DNA of 64,000 nt from Leisingera thetidis (GCF_025857195.1 NZ_CP109787.1:933501-997500); one strand, 5' to 3'. Shown: positions 1-9,778, counted from the stretch's first letter. Numbers and translations: made by a program. Notes: a model not told the origin generated them from the letters alone.

Positions 1-1
1 G

Positions 2-880
2 CACGGGCTGTCGCGGCTGAGGAAGGATAACACCGGCTATGACCTGAAAAACCTCCTGGTTGGGGCCGAGGGCACACTGGGCGTGATCACCGCCGCCGCG
101 CTGAAACTGTCGCCGGTCCCGGCTCAGACGGGCACCGCGGTCTTCACCGTCAGCGATCCGCAAGCCGCCATTTCACTGCTGGCGCTGGCCCGCGACCAGG
201 CCGGCGAGGCTGTCAGCGCCTTTGAGCTGATGCACCGGCAGGGGCTGGAGTTCCTGGCAGAAGCCCTGCCGCAGGTTCGCCAGCCCTTTGATCCGGCACC
301 GGAATGGTGTGTGCTGATCGAGCTGGGGCTGCCGCGCGGGCTGAATGCGGAAGAGGCTCTGGAGGAGCTGTTTGCAGCAGCCCATGGCGCAGGGCTGGCG
401 CCGGATGGCGTGATTGCCCAGTCCGAAGCCCAGCGGCAGGCGCTGTGGTCGGTGCGCGAGCACATTCCGGTGGCCAACAAGGCCATCGGCTCGGTGTCCA
501 GCCACGACATCTCGGTGCCGGTCTCTGAGATTCCTGCTTTCATCGACCGGGGCCGCGAAGCGGTGGCGGGTCTGGGGGCCTTCCGCATCAACTGCTTCGG
601 TCATCTGGGAGATGGCAACTTGCACTATAATGTCTTTCCGCCCTTGGGCCGGAGGCGTGAGGATTTCGACGGTCTGCGCGGGGCGGTGGCGGAAGCGGTG
701 CATGATCTGGTTCATGCCTTCGGCGGTTCGTTCAGCGCCGAACACGGGGTGGGGCGGATGAAGACCGGCGATCTGGAACGCTACGGCGGTCCGGCCAAGC
801 TGGCCGCGATGCGCGCCATCAAGCAGGCGCTGGACCCGAACGGGATCATGAATCCCGGCGCGGTGCTCAGGACCGTCTGA
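2..880 (+). CDS. FAD-linked oxidase, C-terminal part (D-2-hydroxyacid dehydrogenase, GlcD/D2HGDH-like), 5' truncated by window edge
   Basis: The frame is open from base 2, before any start codon, so the gene begins outside the window. The first residues (RKDNTGYDLKNLLVGAEGTL) are the end of the FAD-binding PCMH domain, with the GAEGTLGVIT motif that contacts FAD. The rest is the FAD-oxidase C-terminal domain: NCFGHLGDGNLHYN supplies the metal/substrate histidines and SAEHGVGRMK the second conserved histidine. Such enzymes oxidise D-2-hydroxyacids (lactate, glycolate, 2-hydroxyglutarate) and pass electrons to an acceptor. The substrate cannot be chosen without the N-terminal half and neighbours. 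It is convergent with apt, and a structured repeat lies between them. Confidence 0.88.
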   Translation, partial: HGLSRLRKDNTGYDLKNLLVGAEGTLGVITAAALKLSPVPAQTGTAVFTVSDPQAAISLLALARDQAGEAVSAFELMHRQGLEFLAEALPQVRQPFDPAPEWCVLIELGLPRGLNAEEALEELFAAAHGAGLAPDGVIAQSEAQRQALWSVREHIPVANKAIGSVSSHDISVPVSEIPAFIDRGREAVAGLGAFRINCFGHLGDGNLHYNVFPPLGRRREDFDGLRGAVAEAVHDLVHAFGGSFSAEHGVGRMKTGDLERYGGPAKLAAMRAIKQALDPNGIMNPGAVLRTV

Positions 881-898
881 TTTACCTTATAGGGGGGA

Positions 899-1061
899 GG
901 GCTCCCGCAGCCGCGGCTGCCCGGCTGCGCCGGACCGCCTGGCGGCTTTGGGCCCGGCGCCGCGCATCCGCGCGGCGCGCCCTTTCCGGCCCTGCGGGGC
1001 CGGAAAGGGCCATGCCCAACGGGCAGAGCCTTTCGGAAGAAAGGCGTGTGACCGGCGGGAG
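899..1061. repeat. Structured intergenic repeat, copy 1 (three hairpins)
   Basis: Lies between the convergent ends of the FAD oxidase gene and apt. It has three inverted repeats in order. H1 is 957-965/970-978, arms GCGCCGCGC and GCGCGGCGC, loop ATCC. H2 is a 14-bp stem, 979-992/997-1010. H3 is GCCTTTC/GAAAGGC at 1028-1034/1039-1045, loop GGAA. Between H2 and H3 sits GCCATGCCCAACGGGC (1009-1024), and the element ends with CCGGCGGGAG. The same layout, with an identical linker and H1 arms but different H2 and H3 arms, is at 10443-10594. A further 8-bp hairpin follows at about 1061-1080. Confidence 0.75.
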
Positions 1062-1097
1062 CCCCGGGGAGTCCCGGGGCCCAGGCCTGTGCGGCTC

Positions 1098-1637
1098 TCA
1101 AAGGCCTTCGAACTCGCAGAGCACATGCACGTCCATGCCCATATCCTCCAGCAGCCTGCGGCCGCCCAGTTCGGGCAGATCGACGATGAAGGCGCAGGAG
1201 ACGATCTCGCCGCCCAGCCGCTCGATCAGCTTGATGCCGGCGCCTGCGGTGCCGCCGGTGGCCAGCAGGTCATCGACCATCAGCACTTTCTCGCCCGGTT
1301 TGATCGCATCGTCATGGATCTCGACGATCGCCTCGCCGTATTCCAGCTTGTAGTCCTGGCTGATGGTTGTGCCGGGCAGCTTGCCTTTCTTGCGGATCGG
1401 CACAAAGCCGACGCTCAGCTGGTGCGCAATGGCGCCGCCCAGAATGAAGCCGCGCGCCTCGAGCCCGACCACCTTGTCAATCCGCTCGCCCGCATAGGGG
1501 TGCAGCATCTGGTCGATCGCCATGCGGAAGCCGCGCGGGTCGGCAAACAGGGTGGTCACGTCGCGGAACATGATCCCTTCATGCGGGAAGTCGACAATGG
1601 TGCGGATGTAATCCTTGACGGCGGGCTTTTTGGGCAT
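1098..1637 (-). CDS. apt: Adenine phosphoribosyltransferase
   Basis: 179 aa, the usual Apt length. It condenses adenine with PRPP to give AMP and pyrophosphate in the cytoplasm. The PRPP-binding loop is clear in [17 protein letters not shown], about residues 116-132, and the N-terminus has the family pattern [16 protein letters not shown]. The frame stays open 51 codons upstream, but that stretch is arginine/proline-rich and unlike Apt; the ATG at 1637 gives the standard start [13 protein letters not shown]. mtnP lies about 700 bp upstream on the same strand and makes adenine from methylthioadenosine, so the two form a salvage route even though the gap argues against a tight operon. Confidence 0.96.
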   Translation of the reverse strand: MPKKPAVKDYIRTIVDFPHEGIMFRDVTTLFADPRGFRMAIDQMLHPYAGERIDKVVGLEARGFILGGAIAHQLSVGFVPIRKKGKLPGTTISQDYKLEYGEAIVEIHDDAIKPGEKVLMVDDLLATGGTAGAGIKLIERLGGEIVSCAFIVDLPELGGRRLLEDMGMDVHVLCEFEGL

Positions 1638-2336
1638 CGGTTTGGCTCCCCTTGGCGCAACTGAGACTGCAGCCCGGCAGCGCCGCCGGGTCTCCGGCGG
1701 TTTGGCCGAAGCGGCGCTTCCATGCAAGGGGAACAATGATTTCACGGCTCCTCGGCCACGGGGCAGCCGCCGGACCAAAACGTTGGCCACGCACCTCTGC
1801 CGCGGGACGTCACCGGGGAAAACTTTTGCGCCGGCACATCAGCGCCTCCGGCGGGCCGCGTTTTGCAAAGGTGGTCCGGAGCCGGGCCGGCACCATCGGC
1901 AGGGTACGGAACCAGAGAGAACAGCCAACGATCTGCTCAACACTGGGGGAGCCGTCCAGCTGGCCCCTGGTCTCCGCCGGCGCGGAACAAAGCACGGCTG
2001 GGCGCCGCCCGGAACCGCCGCGCCACCGGGAAATGAACGCAGGGATATGCAGGATGTCTGCGCCCGCTTGCGGCTCCGCCGCAGCTTCACCGCCAGGTCT
2101 TCTTCCCGGTAGAGGGGATACCGCGTTCCCGGGGCCTATGCGGCTCTGCGGGGCAGCGGATGGTTTGCGCCGCGGTGAGATGGCTCTTACGCATCCGCCT
2201 GCGCTTGCAGAGGTCGGGCAGGCTCTGCTCAATGGTGGGGGAGGCTGCGGCGGGCAGGTCAGGGCCGATAGCGGCACGGGGCTCACAAAAGGCAAGAGGC
2301 GCGCCCGCAGGCCCGCCCCGGAAATGCCGCTTGCGA
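1638..2336. other. Non-coding stretch of about 700 bp between apt and mtnP
   Basis: Open frames here run on both strands but give Arg/Pro/Ala-rich products with no recognisable motif, so I call none. Two things are visible. A degenerate copy of the CCTCCGGCGG repeat lies at 1844-1873. A 20-nt direct repeat with 17 identities lies at 1932-1951 and 2224-2243 (TCTGCTCAA-nnn-TGGGGGAG). The promoter and leader of apt must lie near its upper end. The region may be decayed sequence. Confidence 0.5.
1844..1873 (+). repeat. Degenerate copy of the CCTCCGGCGG motif
   Basis: Reads GCCTCCGGCGGG, five different bases, then TTTTGCAAAGGTG. It aligns with the better copy at 3368-3400 (CTCCGGCGGGAGTA followed by TTTTTTGCAAAGATGAA). 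The core and the TTTTGCAAAG tail match while the middle differs, so this is a decayed or chance relative rather than a full copy. Confidence 0.45.
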
Positions 2337-3227
2337 TCAGCCCAGAACCCGGCCTGCCACGGCGTCCAGCTTGGCCAGAAGCTCAGGGCTGCGCTTTGCC
2401 GGTGCAGTCATGATCGCATGTTCCAGCGCCTTGTCGCAGCCATGCGGGCAATCCGCGCGCTCCTGGCCCAGCAGGGCAGGCAGGCGGCGCACCAGCTCGC
2501 GGGCGTTGGCGGAGTTTCCCTGCAGCGTGGCGATGATGTCGGTGATATCCACGGCGCCGTGGTCCGGGTGCCAGCTGTCGTAGTCGGTCACCATGGCGAT
2601 CGAGGCATAGCAGAGCTCAGCCTCGCGGGCGAGCTTGGCTTCGGGCATGTTGGTCATCCCGATCACGTCGCAGCTCCATTGCTCGCGGTAGAGTTTCGAC
2701 TCTGCCATCGAGGAGAACTGCGGCCCTTCCATGCACAGGTAGGTGCCGCCGCGGTGGATCTTGATGCCGGCATCCCTGCCTGCCGTTTCCGCCGCGTCCG
2801 ACAGCCGTTCGCAGGTCGGGTGTGCGACGCTCACATGGGCGACGCAGCCGGTGCCGAAGAAGCTTTTCTCGCGCGCGAAGGTCCGGTCGATGAACTGATC
2901 GACGATGACGAAATCTCCCGGCGCCATTTCCTCGCGGAACGATCCGCAGGCGGAGACCGAGAAAACGTCCGTCACCCCCATCCGCTTCAGCGCGTCGATA
3001 TTGGCACGGTAGGGGACCTCGGTCGGGGAATGCACATGGCCGCGGCCGTGGCGGGGCAGGAAGGCCATCTTCACGCCGCCCAAGGTGCCGGTCAGGATAT
3101 GGTCCGACGGTGCCCCCCAGGGGGTTTCCACCGAGACCCATTCGGCGCCCTCCAGCCCGTCGATCTCGTAAATGCCCGAGCCGCCGATCACGGCAATCAT
3201 GGTTTCGCGGGGTTCTGGTGCGGTCAC
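2337..3227 (-). CDS. mtnP: S-methyl-5'-thioadenosine phosphorylase
   Basis: Phosphorolyses methylthioadenosine to adenine and 5-methylthioribose-1-phosphate (methionine salvage, polyamine and quorum-signal by-product removal). The protein has the family's N-terminal phosphate loop (IAVIGGSGIYEI), the base-site segment GGTYLCMEGPQFS, and EAKLAREAELCYA followed by TDYDSWHPD, whose aspartates favour adenosine-type substrates. The first ATG is at 3200, but no ribosome site precedes it. The GTG at 3227 has AGGAGGG six bases upstream and adds nine residues (VTAPEPRET), so I prefer GTG and 296 aa. Its adenine product feeds apt downstream. Expected to act as a cytoplasmic trimer. Confidence 0.94.
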   Translation of the reverse strand: MTAPEPRETMIAVIGGSGIYEIDGLEGAEWVSVETPWGAPSDHILTGTLGGVKMAFLPRHGRGHVHSPTEVPYRANIDALKRMGVTDVFSVSACGSFREEMAPGDFVIVDQFIDRTFAREKSFFGTGCVAHVSVAHPTCERLSDAAETAGRDAGIKIHRGGTYLCMEGPQFSSMAESKLYREQWSCDVIGMTNMPEAKLAREAELCYASIAMVTDYDSWHPDHGAVDITDIIATLQGNSANARELVRRLPALLGQERADCPHGCDKALEHAIMTAPAKRSPELLAKLDAVAGRVLG

Positions 3228-3367
3228 GTGCTGCCCTCCTGATGCTGTTGCTTGGGATATGCGCAAGCGGGGCGGGATTTGGCAAGCCCAAGCTGTGATT
3301 TGAGCGGCTGGCATCCGTACACCGCCTGTGCACCCCTGTGCGCCGGGCGGATGCCGGCTGGCCGGTG

Positions 3368-3400
3368 GTCTCCGGCGGGAGTATTTTTTGCAAAGATGAA
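3368..3400 (+). repeat. CCTCCGGCGG hairpin-plus-motif repeat, copy A
   Basis: CTCCGGCGGGAGTA followed by TTTTTTGCAAAGATGAA. The preceding 25 bases contain GCCGG...CCGGC with GGAT in the loop. Closely matching copies lie at 29437-29468 (minus strand) and 36489-36520. Here it sits in the 329-bp gap between mtnP and the PRC-barrel gene, both on the minus strand. Confidence 0.7.
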
Positions 3401-3507
3401 ATTGTGCGGACGTGCCCGTGGCGGAAGAGTTCGGTCAGCCCGGGCAGACGGGCAAACTTCTGGACCGGCGAGGTGCCTGCAACGATAGGTTCCGGCAGGC
3501 ACGCATG

Positions 3508-3535
3508 GGAAAACCCGCCGGCTGGCGGGTTTTCC
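3508..3535 (-). terminator. Intrinsic-terminator-like hairpin after the PRC-barrel gene
   Basis: Perfect 12-bp stem GGAAAACCCGCC / GGCGGGTTTTCC with a 4-base loop, 21 bp past the stop codon at 3557 on the minus strand. The stem itself carries A/T runs, so it could work in either direction. Confidence 0.8.
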
Positions 3536-3556
3536 GGTCTTGCGAAGAAGCAGTCC

Positions 3557-4513
3557 TCAGCCCTCGTAGTCCGGCAGGGATTTCAGTTCCTCTTCGGTCA
3601 TCGAGATGTAGACGCGAATGTCAGTGCCATCGCCGGCCCGCAGAATGTCCATCTGCGACAGCTCAAGCTTCACCGGCTTTTCGCCGATGCCGAGAAAACC
3701 GCCGACATCCACAACGGCCGCCTTGACCTTGCCATCGTCGGTGAGCAGCAGTTCGGACACCTCGCCGATCCATTCGTCGTTGGCGTCATAGGCCGCCGCG
3801 CCTGTCAGCGTTTCCGCGGTGAGATCGGTCTCTTCCGCAGTCACGTAACCGTCACGCTGGACCGGCGTCCGGATTGCCGTGGCCGTATCGCCGACGGTTC
3901 CGGCGTCAGACATATTTTCCGACTCTGAAGACGTGTCCGCTGTGGCCGTGGTATCCAACCCGGCAGCGGCAGAATCTTCGGAAGACATTTCGGCTTCCGC
4001 AGACATTTCTGTATCGGTTTTGGCCGATGCACCAGCGGTCTCGCTGCTTGCAACAGCTTCCGCGCCGGCGCCGGTCTGGTCATGGCTGCTGGACATCTCG
4101 TAAGCCGGAGCTTCCTCCAGCACGTCACGCGGGGCATTCAGCACCAGGAAGAAATCGGAGACATCCTCCTGGGTCGCGCTGTCGGACACAAAGCGGATTG
4201 CGTCCATCTCGACCGCTACCTGGTTTTCGCCCATGCCGAGGAACCCGCCGATATCGACGAGCACGGCTTCGACTGTACCGTCACGGCTGAGAACAACATC
4301 GTTGATCTCGCCAATATCGTCCCACCCCTCCTGAACGCCTTCATACTCGTCGGCATCGGCAGCTTCAGCGCGGTAGACGCGCATCCCGATGAATTCGGAT
4401 GCGTGAATTTCCTGCGGTCCGGCTTCGGTGCGGAACATGCTTTTGGCATCGGCCGCAAGCGCAGGGAAGGCTGTCACGGCGGCAAGCGCCGTGGAAAGCA
4501 GCAACGTCTTCAT
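3557..4513 (-). CDS. Exported protein with two PRC-barrel domains
   Basis: 318 aa. A signal peptide is clear (MKTLLLSTALAAVTAFPALA, cleavage after ALA near residue 20). Two PRC-barrel domains follow, about residues 38-120 and 215-305, each with a segment like VEAVLVDIGGFLGMGENQV / VKAAVVDVGGFLGIGEKPV. Between them is an acidic Ser/Ala/Glu/Thr-rich linker of about 90 residues. PRC barrels are small beta-barrels used as assembly or adaptor domains; exported double-barrel versions are common in Rhodobacterales and Rhizobiales, with no fixed function. It is divergent from the SulP gene across about 255 bp, and a strong hairpin ends the transcript. Confidence 0.85.
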   Translation of the reverse strand: MKTLLLSTALAAVTAFPALAADAKSMFRTEAGPQEIHASEFIGMRVYRAEAADADEYEGVQEGWDDIGEINDVVLSRDGTVEAVLVDIGGFLGMGENQVAVEMDAIRFVSDSATQEDVSDFFLVLNAPRDVLEEAPAYEMSSSHDQTGAGAEAVASSETAGASAKTDTEMSAEAEMSSEDSAAAGLDTTATADTSSESENMSDAGTVGDTATAIRTPVQRDGYVTAEETDLTAETLTGAAAYDANDEWIGEVSELLLTDDGKVKAAVVDVGGFLGIGEKPVKLELSQMDILRAGDGTDIRVYISMTEEELKSLPDYEG

Positions 4514-4769
4514 GGCAATCTCTCCTCAGTTAAGTCGTGGCTTGTGCGTGAGTACTCATGGTGTAAACGTCCGAACCCGGTTTCGGTTCCCGCACGGGTG
4601 CAAATGCTGGCGGGCGGCAATGAGCCGCCCGGGGGCGGCGCAAGGCCTGCAGGGCTGCCATTGGCCGGGCCGCGGGTTTGCGGGCTGAGAGACGTCACCC
4701 TTGCCCCATCGGCGTATTTCCGCTAGGGGCGGGCAGCGAACACACCTCCTCCCGAGCACAGGTACACCA

Positions 4770-6413
<1,644 letters not shown>

Positions 6414-6432
6414 CGCCTGACGGTTAGAAGAA

Positions 6433-6471
6433 GAAGCCCGCGGTTCCGGTGAGCCGCGGGCTTCCTTGTTT
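6433..6471 (+). terminator. Intrinsic terminator of the SulP gene
   Basis: 11-bp stem GAAGCCCGCGG / CCGCGGGCTTC (6433-6443, 6454-6464) followed by CTTGTTTT, 19 bp after the SulP stop codon. Confidence 0.85.
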
Positions 6472-6518
6472 TGGAGGGGCTTCTGGCCCGCCAGAGCAGC
6501 GGATGCTTCGGGCGGGCT

Positions 6519-7160
6519 TCAGTCGGGGGCGAGGGTTTCGAGCATGTCGAGGTCACCGGACAGCAGCGCCGGTTCGGCGCGGGAGATCAGCTCGGGCGGC
6601 CAGTCCCACCACTTCAGTGCCAGCAGACGGGCGATCTGCGGTTTGGAGAAGCGGTAGCTTTGCACCGTGCCGGGGTTGCCGGTGACGATGGCGTAAGGCG
6701 GCACCGAACCGCGCAGCACGGCGCCGGCGCCGATGATGGCGCCGTCGCCGATGCGCGCACCGGGCAGAATCAGCGCGCCGTAGCCAATCCAGACATCGTT
6801 GCCGATCACCGTATCGCGGGTGTCTGGCTGGAAGCCTGCCATCTGCGCCGGGTCGAACACCGGGAAGGGGTAGCAGCTCAGCCCCTCCTGCGCGTGATTG
6901 GCCGAAGAGGTGATGAAGCGGACGCCGTGGGCGATCTGGCAGAAACGGCCGATCACCAGGCGCTCGCGGGCGCCGGGGAACAGATACGGGGCCAGGTGCT
7001 GCGCCCAGTCCCGCGGCGGGTCGAAATCGGAGGCATAGCTGTAATCGCCCGCCTGGATGTTCGGGTGATCCAGCGCTTGGCTCAGCATCACGGTGCCGGC
7101 GTGCGGTGTGCCGTCCGGCAGGATGATCGGGTGGCGTATGGAAGGGTCGGGCAGGGGCAT
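6519..7160 (-). CDS. Hexapeptide-repeat acetyltransferase of the Vat/CatB (xenobiotic acyltransferase) type
   Basis: 213 aa. Left-handed beta-helix acyltransferase: imperfect hexapeptide repeats run from about residue 70 (VIGRFCQIAHGVRFI) through TVIGNDVWIGYGALILPG and ARIGDGAIIGAGAVL. The loop SSANHAQEGLSCYPFPVF carries the catalytic histidine region and PPYAIVTGNPG the C-terminal acetyl-CoA site. Vat/CatB enzymes acetylate streptogramins or chloramphenicol, but many chromosomal members have unknown substrates, so resistance should not be assumed. It lies 8 bp downstream of the flavin reductase gene, probably in one transcript. Confidence 0.88.
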   Translation of the reverse strand: MPLPDPSIRHPIILPDGTPHAGTVMLSQALDHPNIQAGDYSYASDFDPPRDWAQHLAPYLFPGARERLVIGRFCQIAHGVRFITSSANHAQEGLSCYPFPVFDPAQMAGFQPDTRDTVIGNDVWIGYGALILPGARIGDGAIIGAGAVLRGSVPPYAIVTGNPGTVQSYRFSKPQIARLLALKWWDWPPELISRAEPALLSGDLDMLETLAPD

Positions 7161-7168
7161 GGCGGACC

Positions 7169-7774
7169 TCAGTCGTCGGGACGGGTGAGCGGGAACAGCT
7201 CGCGCACCACCGAATAGTCGCGGTAGCCGAGGCGGGCAAGCGGCTGGAAGGCGGTGACATCAAAGACGCCATCGCGCAGGCAGTCGTCGCGCAGATGCAC
7301 GCCGGTAACCTCGCCGAAGACCACCTTGTTCGCTTCGCCCGGCAGGGTCACGATTCGGGTCAGCCTGCATTCCAAGGCAGCGGGTGTTTCGGCGACGCGG
7401 GCGCAGGCAATGGTCTCGCATTCGGCGGCAGTCAGGCCCGCATGGGCGAACTCGTCCACGTCCTTGGGCAGCGCACCGGAGCTGGCGTTCATCGCATCGC
7501 GCAGCGCATAGGACACCACGTTGACGCAGAACACGCCGGTATCCTCGATATTGGCCACGCTGTCCTTGGTGCCGTCCTGGTCCGGTTTGGCGCTGGTGGA
7601 GGCAAACATCACCTGCGGCGGCGTGTAGGCCACAGCGTTGAAGAAGGAATAGGGCGCCAGGTTGTTCACCCCGGCAGCGGAGCGCGAGGAGATCCAGCCG
7701 ATCGGCCGCGGCGTGACAATGGCGTTGAACGGGTTGTGGGGCAGGCCGTGGCCGTCTTCGGGTCGGTAGAACAT
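7169..7774 (-). CDS. Flavin reductase family protein (FMN-binding split barrel)
   Basis: 201 aa. Split-barrel flavoprotein of the FlaRed/DIM6 type. The N-terminus carries the signature FNAIVTPRPIGWISSRS, then APYSFFNAVAYTPPQVMFAS, where FMN phosphate and ring contacts lie, and a later VVFGEVTGVHLRDD strand. Members reduce flavin with NAD(P)H for partner monooxygenases or act as stand-alone FMN proteins. No monooxygenase is adjacent; the downstream partner is the hexapeptide acyltransferase. The ATG at 7774 is preceded by AGGAAG. It is divergent from the GNAT gene. Confidence 0.88.
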   Translation of the reverse strand: MFYRPEDGHGLPHNPFNAIVTPRPIGWISSRSAAGVNNLAPYSFFNAVAYTPPQVMFASTSAKPDQDGTKDSVANIEDTGVFCVNVVSYALRDAMNASSGALPKDVDEFAHAGLTAAECETIACARVAETPAALECRLTRIVTLPGEANKVVFGEVTGVHLRDDCLRDGVFDVTAFQPLARLGYRDYSVVRELFPLTRPDD

Positions 7775-7863
7775 TCGTGCTTCCTGCTCTGGGGGTCAGG
7801 GTCTTAGGTGTTTGCCCAAGGCTTACGCGCGTGTTAGGCCGAATGCCAGCCTGCAGGGGAAGA

Positions 7864-8370
7864 ATGCGGAGGCAGGGCAGCGTGATCGAACTGATGGCAG
7901 AGCAGCCGGACGACCGGTGGGAGGTTGAGGCATTGTATGACCTGTGCTTTGCGCCGGGCCGCGAGGCGTTGTCGTCCTACCGTCTGCGCGACGGGGTGCT
8001 TCCGGTTGAGGGCCTCAGCCAGGTGGCGCGCGACAGCGACGGCATCCTGGCCGCGGCGATCCGGTTCTGGCCGGTTCTGGTCGGCACCGCGCCGGCGCTG
8101 CTGCTGGGGCCGGTTGCGGTGCACCCGACCCGCCAGGGCGAGGGGCTGGGCGGGTCTCTGATTCGCGACAGCCTGGCCAAGGCGGCGGAAACCGGCTGGG
8201 CGCGAGTGATGCTGGTGGGCGATGCGCCCTATTACCAGCGGTTCGGATTCTCCCGGCTTGATGGTGCGGAGATGCCGCCGCCGACCAACCCCGACCGGGT
8301 GCTGGGGCTTGCGTTGCAAGCGGGCGCCTGGGAGGGCATTCAGGGCCAGGTCAGCCGCTGGCAGGGTTGA
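7864..8370 (+). CDS. GNAT-family N-acetyltransferase
   Basis: 168 aa from ATG 7864; GTG 7882, with GGAGG upstream, is a fair alternative. GNAT fold: the acetyl-CoA loop is LLGPVAVHPTRQGEGLGGSL (RQGEGLG pyrophosphate loop) and the last strand is VMLVGDAPYYQRFGF, the YY-RFGF pattern of the predicted N-acetyltransferase YhbS group. Acceptor unknown. Its TGA overlaps a possible TTG of the EcsC-like gene, so the two are probably co-transcribed. Confidence 0.88.
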   Translation: MRRQGSVIELMAEQPDDRWEVEALYDLCFAPGREALSSYRLRDGVLPVEGLSQVARDSDGILAAAIRFWPVLVGTAPALLLGPVAVHPTRQGEGLGGSLIRDSLAKAAETGWARVMLVGDAPYYQRFGFSRLDGAEMPPPTNPDRVLGLALQAGAWEGIQGQVSRWQG

Positions 8371-8417
8371 AATCGCTGATCCTGCTGCCGATCTTTGAAA
8401 GGGCAGAGGAGACGGTT

Positions 8418-9188
8418 GTGGCAGATGTACTGATAGGCGCGCGGAAGATCACCGCGCAGGAAATCGATACCGAACTGGACGCGCTGGCACAGCGGCACCG
8501 CGCAGCGGGAGGGGCTGGCGTCGGCCTTTTGAACCGGCTGGGCGGCAGCGGCGAGAGCCTGCTGGAGCGGCTGCCGGCGCCGGTGCGCGCCGGGCTGACC
8601 GGCGCCACGGAAACCGCCTTGCGGCTGGCAATGAAGGGCGCCAGCCGGTCACGCCGCCTGGTGCCGGACCAGAAACCCGGCGTCGACCGGGTGCTGAGTG
8701 CCGCCATGGGGGCCGCCGGCGGGGCGGCAGGTCTGCCGGGGGCGCTGGTGGAACTGCCTGCGACCACGGCCTTTCTGCTGCGGACCATTCAGGGCGCTGC
8801 TGCGGCTGAGGGGTTTGACCCGGAGGCCGAAAGCGTGGTTTTCGATTGCATCCAGGTGTTTGCGGCGGCGGGCCCGCTGGCGGAGGACGATGGCGCGGAT
8901 CTGGGCTTTGTCTCGGTGCGGCTGGGGCTGCCGGGCGGGCTGCACAAGCTGATTGCCCAGGTCGCACCCAAACTGGGCGCGGTGCTGGGGCAAAAGCTGG
9001 CAGCCCAGGCGGTGCCGATTGCCGGCGCGGTTGCCGGGGCTGCGGTGAATTACGTCTTTGCGGGATATTACCGGGAAATGGCGCATGTGCATTTCGGGCT
9101 GCGCCGCCTGGCCATCGAGGCGGACCGGCCGCAGGACGAACTGGCCGCCCGGCTGCGGCAGCGGCTGCAGCGCGCGGACAGCGGGTAG
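8418..9188 (+). CDS. EcsC family protein
   Basis: 256 aa if translation begins at GTG 8418, which has AGAGGAG six bases upstream; the frame extends to TTG 8367 without a ribosome site. The middle (SAAMGAAGGAAGLPGALVELPATTAFLLRTI, positions about 95-125) is the hydrophobic EcsC core, followed by a second Ala/Gly-rich hydrophobic segment KLAAQAVPIAGAVAGAAVNY and a C-terminus with HFGLRRLAIEA. EcsC-family proteins are widespread peripheral or membrane proteins of undefined biochemical role; the name comes from the Bacillus ecs operon. It follows the GNAT gene directly. Confidence 0.8.
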   Translation: MADVLIGARKITAQEIDTELDALAQRHRAAGGAGVGLLNRLGGSGESLLERLPAPVRAGLTGATETALRLAMKGASRSRRLVPDQKPGVDRVLSAAMGAAGGAAGLPGALVELPATTAFLLRTIQGAAAAEGFDPEAESVVFDCIQVFAAAGPLAEDDGADLGFVSVRLGLPGGLHKLIAQVAPKLGAVLGQKLAAQAVPIAGAVAGAAVNYVFAGYYREMAHVHFGLRRLAIEADRPQDELAARLRQRLQRADSG

Positions 9189-9255
9189 ATGCAGAGACCG
9201 CTTGCACTTGCCGGGAAGGGAGATTTAATCATCGCTTCCTGCTAAGAGGGAAAGC

Positions 9256-9765
9256 ATGATTCAATACAGCCTCAAATGCGCCGATGGCCACAGCTTTGAC
9301 AGCTGGTTCCAGTCGGCTGCGGCTTTTGACAAGCTGGCGGCGGCCGGGATGGTGTCCTGTGCGGTCTGCGGCGGCAGCCGGGTGGAGAAAGCCGTCATGG
9401 CGCCACGGGTGCGGCCGGGACGCACGGCAGTGTCTGCGGTGGGGGAACCAGAGCCGCAGGCAGCCGCGCCTGCCGTTCCGGCTCCGGTTCCGGCAGCTGT
9501 CGCGGCAGGGCGCCGGGAACCCGGCATGCTGAGCCGCCCCTCGGGAGAGGTGGAAAAAGCGATCGCAGAGCTGCGCAGGAAGGTCGAGGAAAACTCCGAA
9601 TACGTCGGCGGCCGTTTTGTGCAGGAGGCACGGGCCATGCACCTCGGCGAAGCGCCGGAGCGGGCGATCCATGGCGAGGCAAAGCTGGAAGACGCGCGGG
9701 AACTGATCGAGGACGGCGTGCCGGTGATGCCGCTGCCGTTCCGGCCCGGGCGCAAATCGAACTGA
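9256..9765 (+). CDS. DUF1178 family protein
   Basis: 169 aa. The N-terminus MIQYSLKCADGHSFDSWF followed by CAVCGG is diagnostic of DUF1178: a C-x-H ... CxxC arrangement that looks like a small zinc ribbon. A Pro/Ala linker follows, then the conserved helical C-terminus with EARAMHLGEAPERAIHGEA and VPVMPLPF. Function unknown; the family is largely alphaproteobacterial. The SDR gene starts 13 bp downstream, suggesting co-transcription. Confidence 0.92.
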   Translation: MIQYSLKCADGHSFDSWFQSAAAFDKLAAAGMVSCAVCGGSRVEKAVMAPRVRPGRTAVSAVGEPEPQAAAPAVPAPVPAAVAAGRREPGMLSRPSGEVEKAIAELRRKVEENSEYVGGRFVQEARAMHLGEAPERAIHGEAKLEDARELIEDGVPVMPLPFRPGRKSN

Positions 9766-9778
9766 AGGGCAGGGCAAA

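Noticed and set aside
1652..2413. 253-codon plus-strand frame in the apt-mtnP gap
   Set aside because: Arg/Pro/Ala-rich, overlaps mtnP's 3' end and shows no motif; treated as non-coding.
6519..7160. Calling the hexapeptide acyltransferase an antibiotic-resistance gene
   Set aside because: The fold matches Vat/CatB, but chromosomal relatives often have other substrates and nothing nearby indicates resistance.
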